Part shown: in pieces, positions 9,701 through 17,666 of the stretch
Position numbering within the stretch: the first letter of the stretch is position 1
Layout: each line of letters opens with the position of its first letter
NCBI GenBank assembly: GCA_030267965.1
Contig: BRYA01000199.1
Span: 1-32,840, forward strand
Direction: 5' to 3'
DNA from: Triparma columacea
Lineage: Eukaryota; Sar; Bolidophyceae; Parmales; Triparmaceae
DNA length: 32,840 nt
The notes under the pieces: generated by a model
The model's database searches: none
What the model was told of the DNA's origin: nothing
The model's input: the letters and a program-made list of their open reading frames with translations, nothing else
Translations under genes and position numbers: made by a program

Positions 9701-11235
9701 CCTACTTCCGTCGCCAAGACTGCCGCTTCCCACTTGGAGAAGAAGTCGCAAGGGTTGGGAAGTCGCAACGCAAAATTACGGAATGAGAACAAAGGGTCAG
9801 CTCATTCGTTCGGGTCTGGTCCCGAGCTTAGGAAGGCTGTCGGGGAATGGCTGGGGAATCAAGTGAACGCCATATCATTGTACGGTCACATAAAATACTG
9901 GGATGTGTCAGAAGTTTGGGACTTTATGGGGCTATTTGACGGAGCTACTTCCTTCAATGAAGATTTGAGCAGGTGGGACACGTCAAACGGTAAGAGCAAG
10001 CGTACTATGAATTTCACGTTACCACTTCTAACTCCAATCGTTCAGCTACGAGAATGAATAACATGTTCCGAGGTGCAAGCAGCTTTGATTCAGACTTAGG
10101 TGACTGGGATGTATCAAAATGTGCCGCCATGAATGGCATGTTTAATGGAGCCCGAAGCTTCACAGGGAGGCGCCTGTATAATTGGAACGTCTCGGAGTGC
10201 AGGACTATGATCCAGACGTTTGATGGAGTGCGCTTCGACGTATGGGACAAAACGAAAAAGTGGAGGGCACACCCCAAATGTAAAAGTGAGAACAATGTGT
10301 CATATCGCAGCCGCCATATACCGCCCATATCCTCACACTCTAACCGCTTTCGCTCATCACAGCCGACTGGTGGGTGGGATCATCTGCTACCATTGCCAAG
10401 ACTGCCGCTTCCGACTTGGAGAAGGACAACACGAACAAGGGGTCAGCTTATTCGTTCGGGTCTGGTCCCGAGCTTAGGAAGGCTGTCGGGGAATGGCTGG
10501 GGAATCAAGCGAACGCCATATCATTGTACGGTCACATAAAATTCTGGGATGTGTCAAAAGTTAAGGACTTTGGAATGCTGTTCCAAGGAGCTACTTCTTT
10601 CAATGAGGATTTGCGCAGGTGGGACACGTCAAACGGTAAGAGCAAGCGTACTATGAATTTCACGACACCACTTCTAACTCCAATCGTTCAGCTACGAGCA
10701 TGCATAACATGTTCCGAGATGCGAGCAGCTTTGATTCAGACTTGGGTGACTGGGACGTATCAAAATGTATCACCCTGAATGGCATGTTTGATGGAGCACG
10801 AAGCTTCACAGGGAGGCGCCTGCATAATTGGGACGTCTCGAAGTGCAGGACTATGATCCAGACGTTTCATAGAGTGAGCTTCGACGTATGGGACAAGACT
10901 AAAAAGTGGAGGGTACACCCCAACTGTAATGGTGAGAACAATGTGTCATATCGAACCAACCGCCCATATCCTCACACTCTTAACCACTTTCGCTCATCAC
11001 AGCCGACTGGTGGGTGGGACTGCAAGGAGGATCCAAGAGGACTACTACTAGTTTGCAATCGTCGAAGGTGACACGTTCTAATCCGTTTAAGGTGGGACTG
11101 TCAGGGTTTGGATCCAAAAGGAAAGCTAGTTTGCAACCGTCGAAGGTGGGACTGCAAGGATCCAAGAGGAAAGCAAGTTTGCAACCGTCGAAGAGGAGTC
11201 CCCCCCCTTCCCAAAAACGGCTGCGTTATCGTTAG
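6728..11235 (+). CDS. U-box-like, coiled-coil, BspA-like (DUF285) repeat protein, five exons
   Basis: Exons are 6728-9989, 10046-10285, 10363-10635, 10692-10931 and 11003-11235 (1415 residues). All four introns are GT-AG and the joins restore the BspA repeat reading; for example, codon GCT is split at 9989/10046. Residues about 16-78 fit a U-box: NPVVWGGRLYE, then FDPATNRTI, then IIHDWK, suggesting ubiquitin-ligase ancestry, although the usual DP is NP. A long coiled coil follows (about 80-720). Next come a Pro/Ser-rich stretch, a Cys-rich segment with CGRCSGC, a 30-bp repeat array, and two DUF285 blocks (pattern SFNEDLxxWDTSN, then MFRGASSFDSDLGDWDVSKC). The tail is basic, with repeated GSKRKASLQPSK and a KRLRYR end that could act as a nuclear signal. 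DUF285 usually mediates binding; the ligase role is inference. The section 8888-9494 is open but atypical and could be an insertion or an unspliced intron. Confidence 0.75.
7019..7198 (+). repeat. Four 45-bp coding tandem repeats
   Basis: Four consecutive 15-codon units (7019-7063, 7064-7108, 7109-7153, 7154-7198) encode KKALLKQQKKLEEEH-type coiled-coil units. The last three are nearly identical in DNA, which suggests recent unit expansion. A second, smaller case in the same gene is a 42-bp duplication at 8627-8668 and 8669-8710 (ALEKRVEEAEKDRD). Confidence 0.9.
9512..9730 (+). repeat. 30-bp tandem array, seven copies plus a partial
   Basis: In-frame units at 9512, 9542, 9572, 9602, 9632, 9662 and 9692, then a 9-bp partial, encode AASSAPVAKT with S/P and A/R variants. 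The array splits a motif (DLSHKNA ... LEK) that occurs uninterrupted earlier in the same protein at about 8177-8230 (DLSHKNADLEKDN). It has therefore grown inside an older coiled-coil segment. Confidence 0.9.
9794..11002 (+). repeat. 646-bp tandem duplication of the BspA module with its introns
   Basis: The unit starting near 9794 recurs from 10440 at a constant offset of 646 bp. Intron acceptors at 10045 and 10691 and exon ends at 10285 and 10931 keep that spacing. The two 56-bp introns (9990-10045 and 10636-10691) are nearly identical. The later pair differ slightly in length (10286-10362, 77 bp; 10932-11002, 71 bp). Homology extends left of 9794 into the KTAAS/LEK region. Confidence 0.9.
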
Positions 11236-11282
11236 ATTCATAAATATTCGTATTTTATTTTTTAAGGCGCTATGATAATTCC

Positions 11283-11471
11283 TATTCCTTTTCCAACTCC
11301 GCGGCCTCTGCCGCCAACGCCACCGCCGCCAAGGCCTCCAACGCGAACATGCTCGAGAACCTCGTCGACATCCGCAAGTACGACGTCCCCTACGTGGTAA
11401 GATGCTGCATCGACCTCGACATTCGAGCCGGCCAGTACTACGACGTAACCATCCTCCCTGACAAGATATAG
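11283..11471 (+). pseudogene. Fragment of DNA polymerase epsilon catalytic subunit
   Basis: One open frame of about 60 residues ends at TAG (11469-11471). After an alanine/asparagine-rich run it reads LENLVDIRKYDVPYVVR and then CCIDLDIRAGQYYDV. This matches the region of eukaryotic polymerase epsilon that reads DIREYDVPYHVR...ID...WY, before the exonuclease domain. No in-frame ATG precedes the homologous part, except an internal one at 11349, and no further polymerase sequence follows. It lies just after the stop of the BspA gene. The best reading is a relocated, truncated gene copy. A spliced exon of an unrecognised gene is possible but has no visible partner. The match rests on recalled family motifs. 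Confidence 0.6.
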
Positions 11472-11664
11472 GAATTCCTACCTGGTAGGCGCATGATTTC
11501 TGCCCCACACCCCCCTTCTCCAAAAGCTGTTGTTCTCCTGTTCTGACACTCGTTATAACTCTTAAGCGGACTTTATATCGTCTAGTAGTCAATAAGTGTT
11601 GATTAAGCTCTCGAATAGGCTCTCGAATAGGCTCTGTTTGGTTGTGATTGACTAGTTACTCATC

Positions 11665-12808
11665 ATGAGGACGCCCGTCCTCTTCCTCTTCATCCTCTTT
11701 ATCAGTCTATTTAAGAGGCTAACATCAAGCGATATAAACTATTATGAAGTATTAGAACTTAAACCAACAGCAACACAAAACGATGTTAAAAAAGGTAAGA
11801 ATTCACACTCACTTTTCACACCTCCCTCCGATAAACTCCACACACACACACACAAACACCCTCATCCCCCCACACAAACACACACAAACAACAGCCTACC
11901 GTCGTTTAGCTCTTCTCCACCACCCTGACCGCAACGCCGGTTCAGACGATTCAACCGAGAAGTTCAAGTTAATCTCCGAGGCCTACACGGTCCTATCTGA
12001 CCCGTCACAACGTAAAGTTTACGACACACGTTCTCAATATGATTCCTTCTCTCCTCGTAGTACTTCCTCTAGATCTCGTAACCGTAATACCTACCGTTAC
12101 GGTGATTCCCGTGGTGGTTCTTCTAGAGAAGATCCATTTGCTCAGTTTGATGAACTGTTCAGGAACGACCCTTTCTTCGCATCTGCGTTTGAAGGACTCG
12201 ACGATTTGTTCACACAGACTTTCAAAAAATCTGGTTATGAGAAGCGTGGAGAGAGGAAATATAACGACAAAGATAACGGGTGGGATTCCGGAGCTCCTTA
12301 CAGCGAGTTCAACACGAATTCAAAGTCCTCCCACTCTTCTTCAGCTTCTTTTTTAACTGATCCCGTAGGTTGGTATTTCGGTAAACCCTCTACCCAAGGT
12401 TGGTTTCCCTTCATAATAACAACCCTATTCCCAAACCTTTCTTTCACAGTAACAACTACAATTAACGGTCGTTCTGAATACTCCTCTTACACAAAGGGTG
12501 GTAATTCAGACGGTACTTTAAAGAGTAGTAAAGTTACCTTGAATGATGCCGGTGAGGAGGAGGTAATTAGGCGTATTAGAAAAGGGGGGAACGAAATTGA
12601 GGAAAGGGTTGTTGATGGGGTTGTTGTTAAAAGGATTGTTAACGGAGTTGAGGAAATTGTTGAGAGAGGGGGAGGGGAGAGGGAAAGGAGGAGGAATATC
12701 GATAGAGGGGATAAGGGGGGAAGGAAAAAGAAGAAGACGAAGAAGAAGACGACGAAGAAGACATCCAGCAAGAAAAACATTGATAACGTCGAGTCCCCAG
12801 AGTTGTGA
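11665..12808 (+). CDS. Secreted/ER-type DnaJ (Hsp40) protein, DNAJB6/B9-like, two exons
   Basis: Exon 1 is 11665-11794 and exon 2 is 11895-12808. The 100-bp intron (GTAAGA...AACAACAG, CA-rich) interrupts the J domain and splicing restores it: NDVKK then [14 protein letters not shown]. The product has 347 residues. A hydrophobic signal sequence (about residues 3-16, before a KRLTS boundary) precedes the J domain (about 24-85) with its HPD catalytic triplet, which stimulates Hsp70 ATPase. A DPF/FF-rich segment ([10 protein letters not shown]) and a beta-type C-terminal segment ([12 protein letters not shown]...VVVKRIVNG) recall DNAJB6-type proteins. The C-terminus is lysine-rich and ends SPEL, which is not a clear retention signal. 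The likely role is chaperoning in the endoplasmic reticulum. The signal sequence could alternatively be a membrane anchor. Confidence 0.9.
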
Positions 12809-13663
12809 ATAAGAATCATCCTTTAAATTCCATTTTCAAATGATCTCATCAACCCTTCCCCCCCCCTACCCCTCTTCCCTCTTCCCCTACTTCAAAATGC
12901 GATGCTATGTCTCCTATACCTTGGGTTAACCCCTCTCCCAATTCTCTTTTGTCTTCCCTCCCTTGTACTACTAACGTTCTCCTCGATTACACCGTTGTTA
13001 CTTGTAGTAATAGTAGTTGTCGTATCGACGCTAATTCATTTTCAAATGTTCTCATTACTCCCTTCCCCCCCCCTACCCCTCTTCCCCCTTCCCCCTTCAA
13101 AATGCGATGCTATGTCTCCTATACCTAGGGTTAACCCCTCTCCCAATTCTCTTTTGTCTTCCCTCCCTTGTACTACTAACGTTCTCCTCGATTACACCGT
13201 TGTTACTTGTCGTCATAGTTGTCGTTGTAGTGTTTACGGTAGTTGTAGTCTGCATGTTATTGCTACCGTTGTAATCACTCCTGCCTTCTCCGTTACTTGT
13301 TTCCCCTCCATTTTTTTTACTTTCCCCTCCCTTTCCCCTCGTTTCTTCTTCCTCTTTCCCCTGTCCAATCGCTCGTCCTTGTTGTCCTCCTTCCTTCCCT
13401 CCCGTTTTTTTTTCTCTTTCTTCTCTTTCCCCCATAAGCACCCAGTCCTCTTCTCTTTTAACGAATCTCCCTTTAACCCTAACTCTCCTATCCGCTAGGT
13501 CTTTCCTGCATCCGTACCTGACTTTCTTCTTCCAGCATCTTCTCTCCTAAGAGGGAGAGAGAGAGAGAGAGAATTTGGGAAAGGGGAGGGGGAAGGTTAG
13601 CGTTGACATTTACCCCCTTCCCCCCCCTCACCCGAACCCTCCCCCTCCCCGAACCCTTAACTC
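12809..13663. other. Pyrimidine-rich intergenic region between convergent genes
   Basis: It lies between the DnaJ gene (plus) and the unknown minus-strand gene. It contains the 205-bp tandem duplication, a GA microsatellite at about 13551-13572, and telomere-like CCCTAA motifs (taaccctaac at 13474-13483, and related GAACCC/TTAACTC at about 13632-13666). Open frames on both strands (for example 12902-13498 plus, 13097-13441 minus) are low-complexity. The plus-strand one changes frame between the two duplicate copies, so they are not supported as genes. Confidence 0.5.
12825..13225. repeat. 205-bp tandem duplication in non-coding DNA
   Basis: About 195 bp starting near 12825 recurs from near 13031. 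The two copies are almost identical over the stretch from GCGATGCTATG to CACCGTTGTTACTTGT (about 12899-13005 and 13104-13210), at an offset of 205 bp. The C-rich part differs by small indels. The offset is not a multiple of three, which argues against coding function. Confidence 0.9.
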
Positions 13664-15139
13664 TTAAATCTTCGCGCTTCGCGGGGGTATTAACTCTGCG
13701 CCTCCGGCGCTCACCTTTTTTTTCTTAAACCTTTCAATAATCCCCTTCCTTTCCTCCTTATTATAAATCCCGACTCTCCCATCCTTATTATAGATCCCCT
13801 TAAACCTCTCCATAAACCCCGGCAACTCAGGTGAGTGATACCAATCCATATCATCATCGTATTCCAACCCTTCCTCCGTAGTAACTCCCTCAGATATACC
13901 GTTAAAGCCAATGCCGCCATGATACTCTCCCCCCTCCCATACCCCCGGACTTAACCTTCCTTCATCCCTTCCACCTAATTCGTGCATGCTATTGCTCCTC
14001 CCTCTTCCCCTCTCGTTCTTCGCACCTCCTATTTTTTTCCCTCTTTTCGTAGAATGTCGAGAGGTAAGAGGAACATGGTCTGGGTATTGTGAGAGTTTAC
14101 TGCTTAATAAACTCACCCTACCCCCTTCTGCAACACCACCGACTTGTTGTGAGCTACCCTGTCGTGAGCCGGTGGGTGCGAATGCTCCTACAGACTCCTC
14201 GTAAGTACTGTTATAATCCCCGACTTTACTGATACCTTGTAACAGGGTTAAGAGGGTGGGTTTACCCTCCTTTACTTCTGGTGTGTTTAACGCACTTCCA
14301 GGTATACGCGTGTTTGAGGTGGTGGGTTTGAATACTGAGGATGTAAGGAGGTCTGATGATTGACCGACCGTAGTCTCAGACTTGTGTTCCTTAAACAGTT
14401 TCTCCTCCGTAGTGTCCTTTGTTTCAACATCCCCCCCATGTGAAGAGTGTACGATGGGGTGTTGTGATATACCCCTCATAAGTACGTCCATCGCGTTACC
14501 TTCAACTCTTGATGAACCCTCGCTACGAACAACTTTCGTGAATGGTATCTCCCTCGGTAGATCGTTCGTCGTTGTAGGGGTTGTCTTAGGCTTGGTGGGA
14601 GGGTTGTGATGTCCCCCCGTCGGTGGTGGTGCGATACATGGTGCTGAGCTGTCTGATGAGTAAGATATTGCGGCGTCGACGGAGGAAGTGGAGGAACTTG
14701 TACCGCTGGTTGAAGTGGGGGGGGGGGAGGGGGATACCTTGAAGGTGGGGGGGGGGGGAAGGTCACTTGAGGGAGGCATACTATGAGGAGGAAGAGGGGG
14801 AGAGGGAGGTGGAGAGGACGGTGGAGAGGATTGTGAGAATTTGAACGACCATTGAAAGCAAATTGGGGGGAAATGACGTTACCTTTGAGTTTGATTGGGT
14901 GGTGTTGGTCCATTGGTGGCAACGTTCTTTTGTATGTGTTGTATATTAGTCATTATAACTTGTTTTACTGGATAATTAGCATCCTTTATTGTTTCATTCT
15001 TGTTACTTGTTGTATTCTTATCGTGTTGAGTGATATTATCATCGTATTGTGTAGTTTGTGAGGTATTTAGAAGAGATACTAATTCACTGGCGTCCGATGG
15101 ACGACGTTGGAAAGAGAGGAGAAGGTCAGCGTGGTCCAT
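13664..15139 (-). CDS. Unknown, largely disordered protein, two exons
   Basis: Exon 1 is 15139-14883 and exon 2 is 14780-13664. The 102-bp intron (GTAACG...CCTCATAG) has a long pyrimidine tract, and the split AGT codon joins the frames to give 457 residues. The protein is rich in Ser, Thr, Pro, Gly and Asn, with a proline-rich patch early in exon 2. I recognise no domain. Short ordered-looking pieces are MDHADLLLSFQRR at the start, PTLLTLLQGISK in the middle and ELPGFMERFKGIYNK near the end; these could be short binding motifs. The last codons run through the GC-rich hairpin element at 13690-13714, where AAG|GTGAGC also looks like a splice donor, so the true C-terminus may differ. No acceptor or convincing further exon was found downstream. 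The gene is divergent from the thioredoxin-fold gene. Confidence 0.6.
13690..13714 (-). repeat. GC-rich hairpin element, left copy
   Basis: On the minus strand this reads GTGAGC, then a stem GCGCC-GGA-GGCGC, then AGAGTTAA. It lies inside the last codons of the minus-strand gene. An inverted copy lies at 17443-17469; 19 of 22 aligned bases agree from the stem through AGAGTTAA. Confidence 0.6.
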
Positions 15140-15360
15140 ATTTTAGCCGTCAGAAAGTGTTCTTGAGGGATGTTAGAGCACAATATCGTTATTATTCCTC
15201 TGTGAAATCACGTAAACAGAAGTAGAACTCTTTTGAAGTCTGACAGGAAAGTGGAGGGCGAGAAAGTGGAGGGGAAACATGGGGTGGGTGAGTGGGTGAG
15301 AAATAAATACCCAAAAAGATCTGCTATTCCACGTGGTTGGTGCTTTCACGCATTGACGTC

Positions 15361-15420
15361 TGCAACGCCCTTGCGCAAAACTTGTTGCGGTAGCTACGCT
15401 GCCAGCGCAAGGGCGTTGCA
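15361..15420. repeat. Perfect 16-bp inverted repeat (hairpin)
   Basis: The left arm TGCAACGCCCTTGCGC (15361-15376) is the exact reverse complement of the right arm at 15405-15420. The loop is 28 nt, and one further C-G pair extends the stem to 17 bp. It is far more stable than chance structures nearby and could be a structured RNA, a foldback element or a regulatory cruciform. Confidence 0.85.
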
Positions 15421-15748
15421 GGTACACAAACCTTCCTTCAACTTTCTTGTCCTCCAGTCCATCCACTCTGGGCCCAGAATCTGGACTCCTTTTTGTTCCT
15501 CATTTTCATTTGTCCCCAATAGTTTCCTTATTCATACATATAATGTCATCAATAGCATCGTAAGTAAATAATCCTCATACATCTTCATTACTTCCTTCTC
15601 AAGTAGCTTTATCTTGTGTCATGCTTTACTTTAAAGAGGCCTTCATTCCGTCCACGCTGGTGTGGGTTATGGTTAGCAGTCTTTTGTGTGCTCTCAAAGT
15701 TTACTTGACTGAAGCTCTGGGATAAAGTTGGATTTAAGACCTTACTGT

Positions 15749-15762
15749 ATACCGCGCGGTAT
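15749..15762. promoter_or_regulatory. 14-bp perfect palindrome, possible factor-binding site
   Basis: ATACCGCGCGGTAT is a perfect palindrome about 123 bases upstream of the proposed start of the thioredoxin-fold gene. Its form suits a dimeric DNA-binding protein such as a zinc-cluster or homodimer factor. Function is inference from symmetry and position only. Confidence 0.3.
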
Positions 15763-15884
15763 CATGGTTGTGTATTGGCTTACGCAAGTACTGTACTTTG
15801 GTAGGAATCACTGTACTTAGGAAGCAGAAAAGGCTGATGTGTGTGTTCTGAAGAAGTGCCGTTGTTCGCGTGTGTCGGCGTTCG

Positions 15885-17390
15885 ATGTGTGCCCTATCAA
15901 GGGGAATAAAAGGGTGTGAGTTTAGACCTTAATCACACACCAAATTGCTAACCTTTAAAACCACCCATACACACAATACCCCTTCCCCCCCCCACACACA
16001 CATCAGTGCCGCGTTCAACTCAGCACCAGACCCCTCGAGTTACCTCCCCTCTTCCTTATCCACCCTCCCCGACCCCACTCTCGATTCATGTTGTGCACGT
16101 GATGAGTTAGAGATATCAAAGAAAAAACGCGTTATGTCCTTAATCCGTTCCCGCGATACTATTGGAACTAGAGAGAGGATGGAGGTTATAGAACGTTCTA
16201 AAATCCGCGGCGAGGATATTGACGTGAACCCTGGGCATAATTGTAAATGCGAGGGATGTGGAGAGGGGGGGAAGGATGTTTATAGTATGTTGAACATGGT
16301 TACTCAATTGTTAGGTGGGAATGAAGGGATGGAGAGAGTTGATGGTGGGGGTAGGGATATCGGAGATGATGATGAAGGTTTGGATGGGTTTTACGTTGAC
16401 GATGACTCAGACGATGGAGAAGCACAAGGATTACGTCGCTCGTCAAACTCCTCCGCAAGCTACGGCTCCTCAAATGACTCTGACGGTGAATTCGATTACC
16501 TGTTAGATGAGGTTGAGATAGAATCACCCATGGAGGCGCAGGTTAAGAAACTCCTAGCCTCGGAACACGATGCTATTTCTAACCTACATAAATTCGGGTA
16601 CGACGGTAGTCCAATACAGTTCAGTTCCACCTCACAAGTCGCTAAATTCCTACCGACAACACTATCGTCGAACAGAGTGTTAACAGAGCTACAACCGCTG
16701 AGTGAACTACTACCCGATAACCACACTGTTATACACGTGTATGATAGAACTGAGGTTACCGATGCGGTTGTTGATTACGCGTTGATTGGCGTGAGCAAGT
16801 ATTTCAGGGGGACCAGATTCGTTAGAATTGACGGAGACGTACTTACAGGAACAACAGGCACATCAAACCAAGGTGATTATGAGGGTACGGAGGGTAGTGT
16901 TAACCTCTCCTCCTGGCTCAACTCAAACACCACCACTCAAGCACGTGGTATACTAGTACTCAAGGGTACACAGGTAATTAAATTCGAACCAAACGCAACC
17001 GTATACACCTCGGGTTCCGAACCTGGTAACGTAGCGAGTAAACTCGAAATGATCATCGGAGAATTACACACGGAATCTATACATAATGACGTACATGGGG
17101 ATGACGTTTTTAAAGAAGTTAAGGAGGAGGTTTTAGGGGTGGAATACGGGGTTAGGAAATGGTTAAGTTACGTAGGTATACCACCTTCGGAAGACGGGGT
17201 TCAGGAGTATGTTAAAAAAGCATGCGCGGAAATTAATAAGAATCCTACTAAAACTGTACGTAAAACGAAGGAGGAGGATGATGATGATGATGTACATTAC
17301 TGTGATGTTGAGGGGTGTGGGAAAATGTTTCAACATACACATGTAGGGACGGGGGTGGGAGAAGGGATGGTCGATTTGGGGGGGGTTTAA
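15885..17390 (+). CDS. Thioredoxin-fold, phosducin/TXNDC9-like protein with zinc-finger-like end, two exons
   Basis: Proposed exon 1 is 15885-15913 (MCALSRGIK) and exon 2 is 16007-17390. The intron (93 bp, GTGTGAGT...ACATCAG) has a GCTAAC branch-like site. Total length is 470 residues. Without this exon the first ATG would be near 16132. A Lys/Arg-rich segment (about 47-80) and acidic Ser-rich tracts precede a probable thioredoxin fold (about 195-350). It contains TVIHVYDRTEVTDAVVDYAL, then FRGTRFVRIDGD, then GILVLKGTQVIKFEP, which resembles the phosducin-like/TXNDC9 pattern and has no CxxC. An insertion of roughly 30 residues sits between the last two parts. CKCEGC occurs in the N-terminal part, and YCDVEGCGKMFQHTH near the end looks like a partial C2H2 finger. 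Phosducin-like proteins are co-chaperones for CCT and G-beta; that role is inference here. Confidence 0.65.
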
Positions 17391-17442
17391 TAGGGTATTG
17401 GGGAAGGAATTTTTTAAGGGGGGGTATGGGAGAAGGGTTTAT

Positions 17443-17469
17443 GTGGAGGCGCTGAAGGCGCAGAGTTAA
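17443..17469 (+). repeat. GC-rich hairpin element, right copy
   Basis: The plus strand reads GTGGAGGCGCTGAAGGCGC followed by AGAGTTAA, 53 bases after the stop of the thioredoxin-fold gene. It is the inverted counterpart of the element at 13690-13714, so the two copies bracket the divergent gene pair. Confidence 0.6.
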
Positions 17470-17546
17470 CGTTACTTAGGGTTAGGGAATGTGTGTGGAA
17501 GTGTGTGTGGGAGTGTTTCTGGGAGTGTGTGTGTGGAGGAGGTTAC

Positions 17547-17576
17547 GGGAACGGGAACGGGAACGGGAACGGGAAC
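17547..17576 (+). repeat. Five tandem GGGAAC hexamers
   Basis: Exact copies start at 17547, 17553, 17559, 17565 and 17571. The unit is G-rich and telomere-like in form, but differs from the TTAGGG dimer 60 bases to the left. Confidence 0.95.
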
Positions 17577-17666
17577 TGGTGTTGGGTGAAACGGGGCGTA
17601 AGAATATGAGTTGTACTTGATGGATGATTTGCATTACAACTTAAACAGACAACCGTTACATGACTC

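Larger units (their letters stand above)
15140..15884. other. Divergent intergenic region with a strong inverted repeat
   Basis: This 745-bp spacer holds both promoters of the divergent pair. It includes the 16-bp inverted repeat at 15361-15420 and the 14-bp palindrome at 15749-15762. Overlapping open frames on both strands (15173-15466 minus, 15233-15571 plus) run through the inverted repeat, show no domain and are not accepted. Confidence 0.5.
17391..17666. other. 3' intergenic region, G/T-rich, between convergent genes
   Basis: It lies between the thioredoxin-fold gene (plus) and the giant coiled-coil gene (minus). It holds the right copy of the GC hairpin element, a TTAGGGTTAGGG dimer (17476-17487), GT-rich sequence and a GGGAAC hexamer array. 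No gene is seen. Confidence 0.5.

Noticed and set aside
9512..9730. Regular 30-bp repeats that might suggest a CRISPR array
   Set aside because: The units are directly adjacent with no spacers, lie in frame inside a eukaryotic gene and encode AASSAPVAKT.
13097..13441. Possible third exon of the minus-strand unknown gene, after a donor-like GTGAGC at 13714
   Set aside because: No acceptor with a pyrimidine tract was found on the minus strand, and the sequence is low-complexity and overlaps the duplication. The stop at 13664 was kept.
12902..13498. 198-codon plus-strand open frame with hydrophobic start
   Set aside because: It runs through the two copies of the 205-bp duplication in different frames, and the rest is pyrimidine low complexity.
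15173..15571. Overlapping open frames on both strands in the divergent spacer
   Set aside because: Both cross the perfect inverted repeat and lack any domain; treated as non-coding.
15881..15892. GTTCGA motif resembling a tRNA T-loop
   Set aside because: No matching acceptor, D or anticodon arms at the right distances on either strand.
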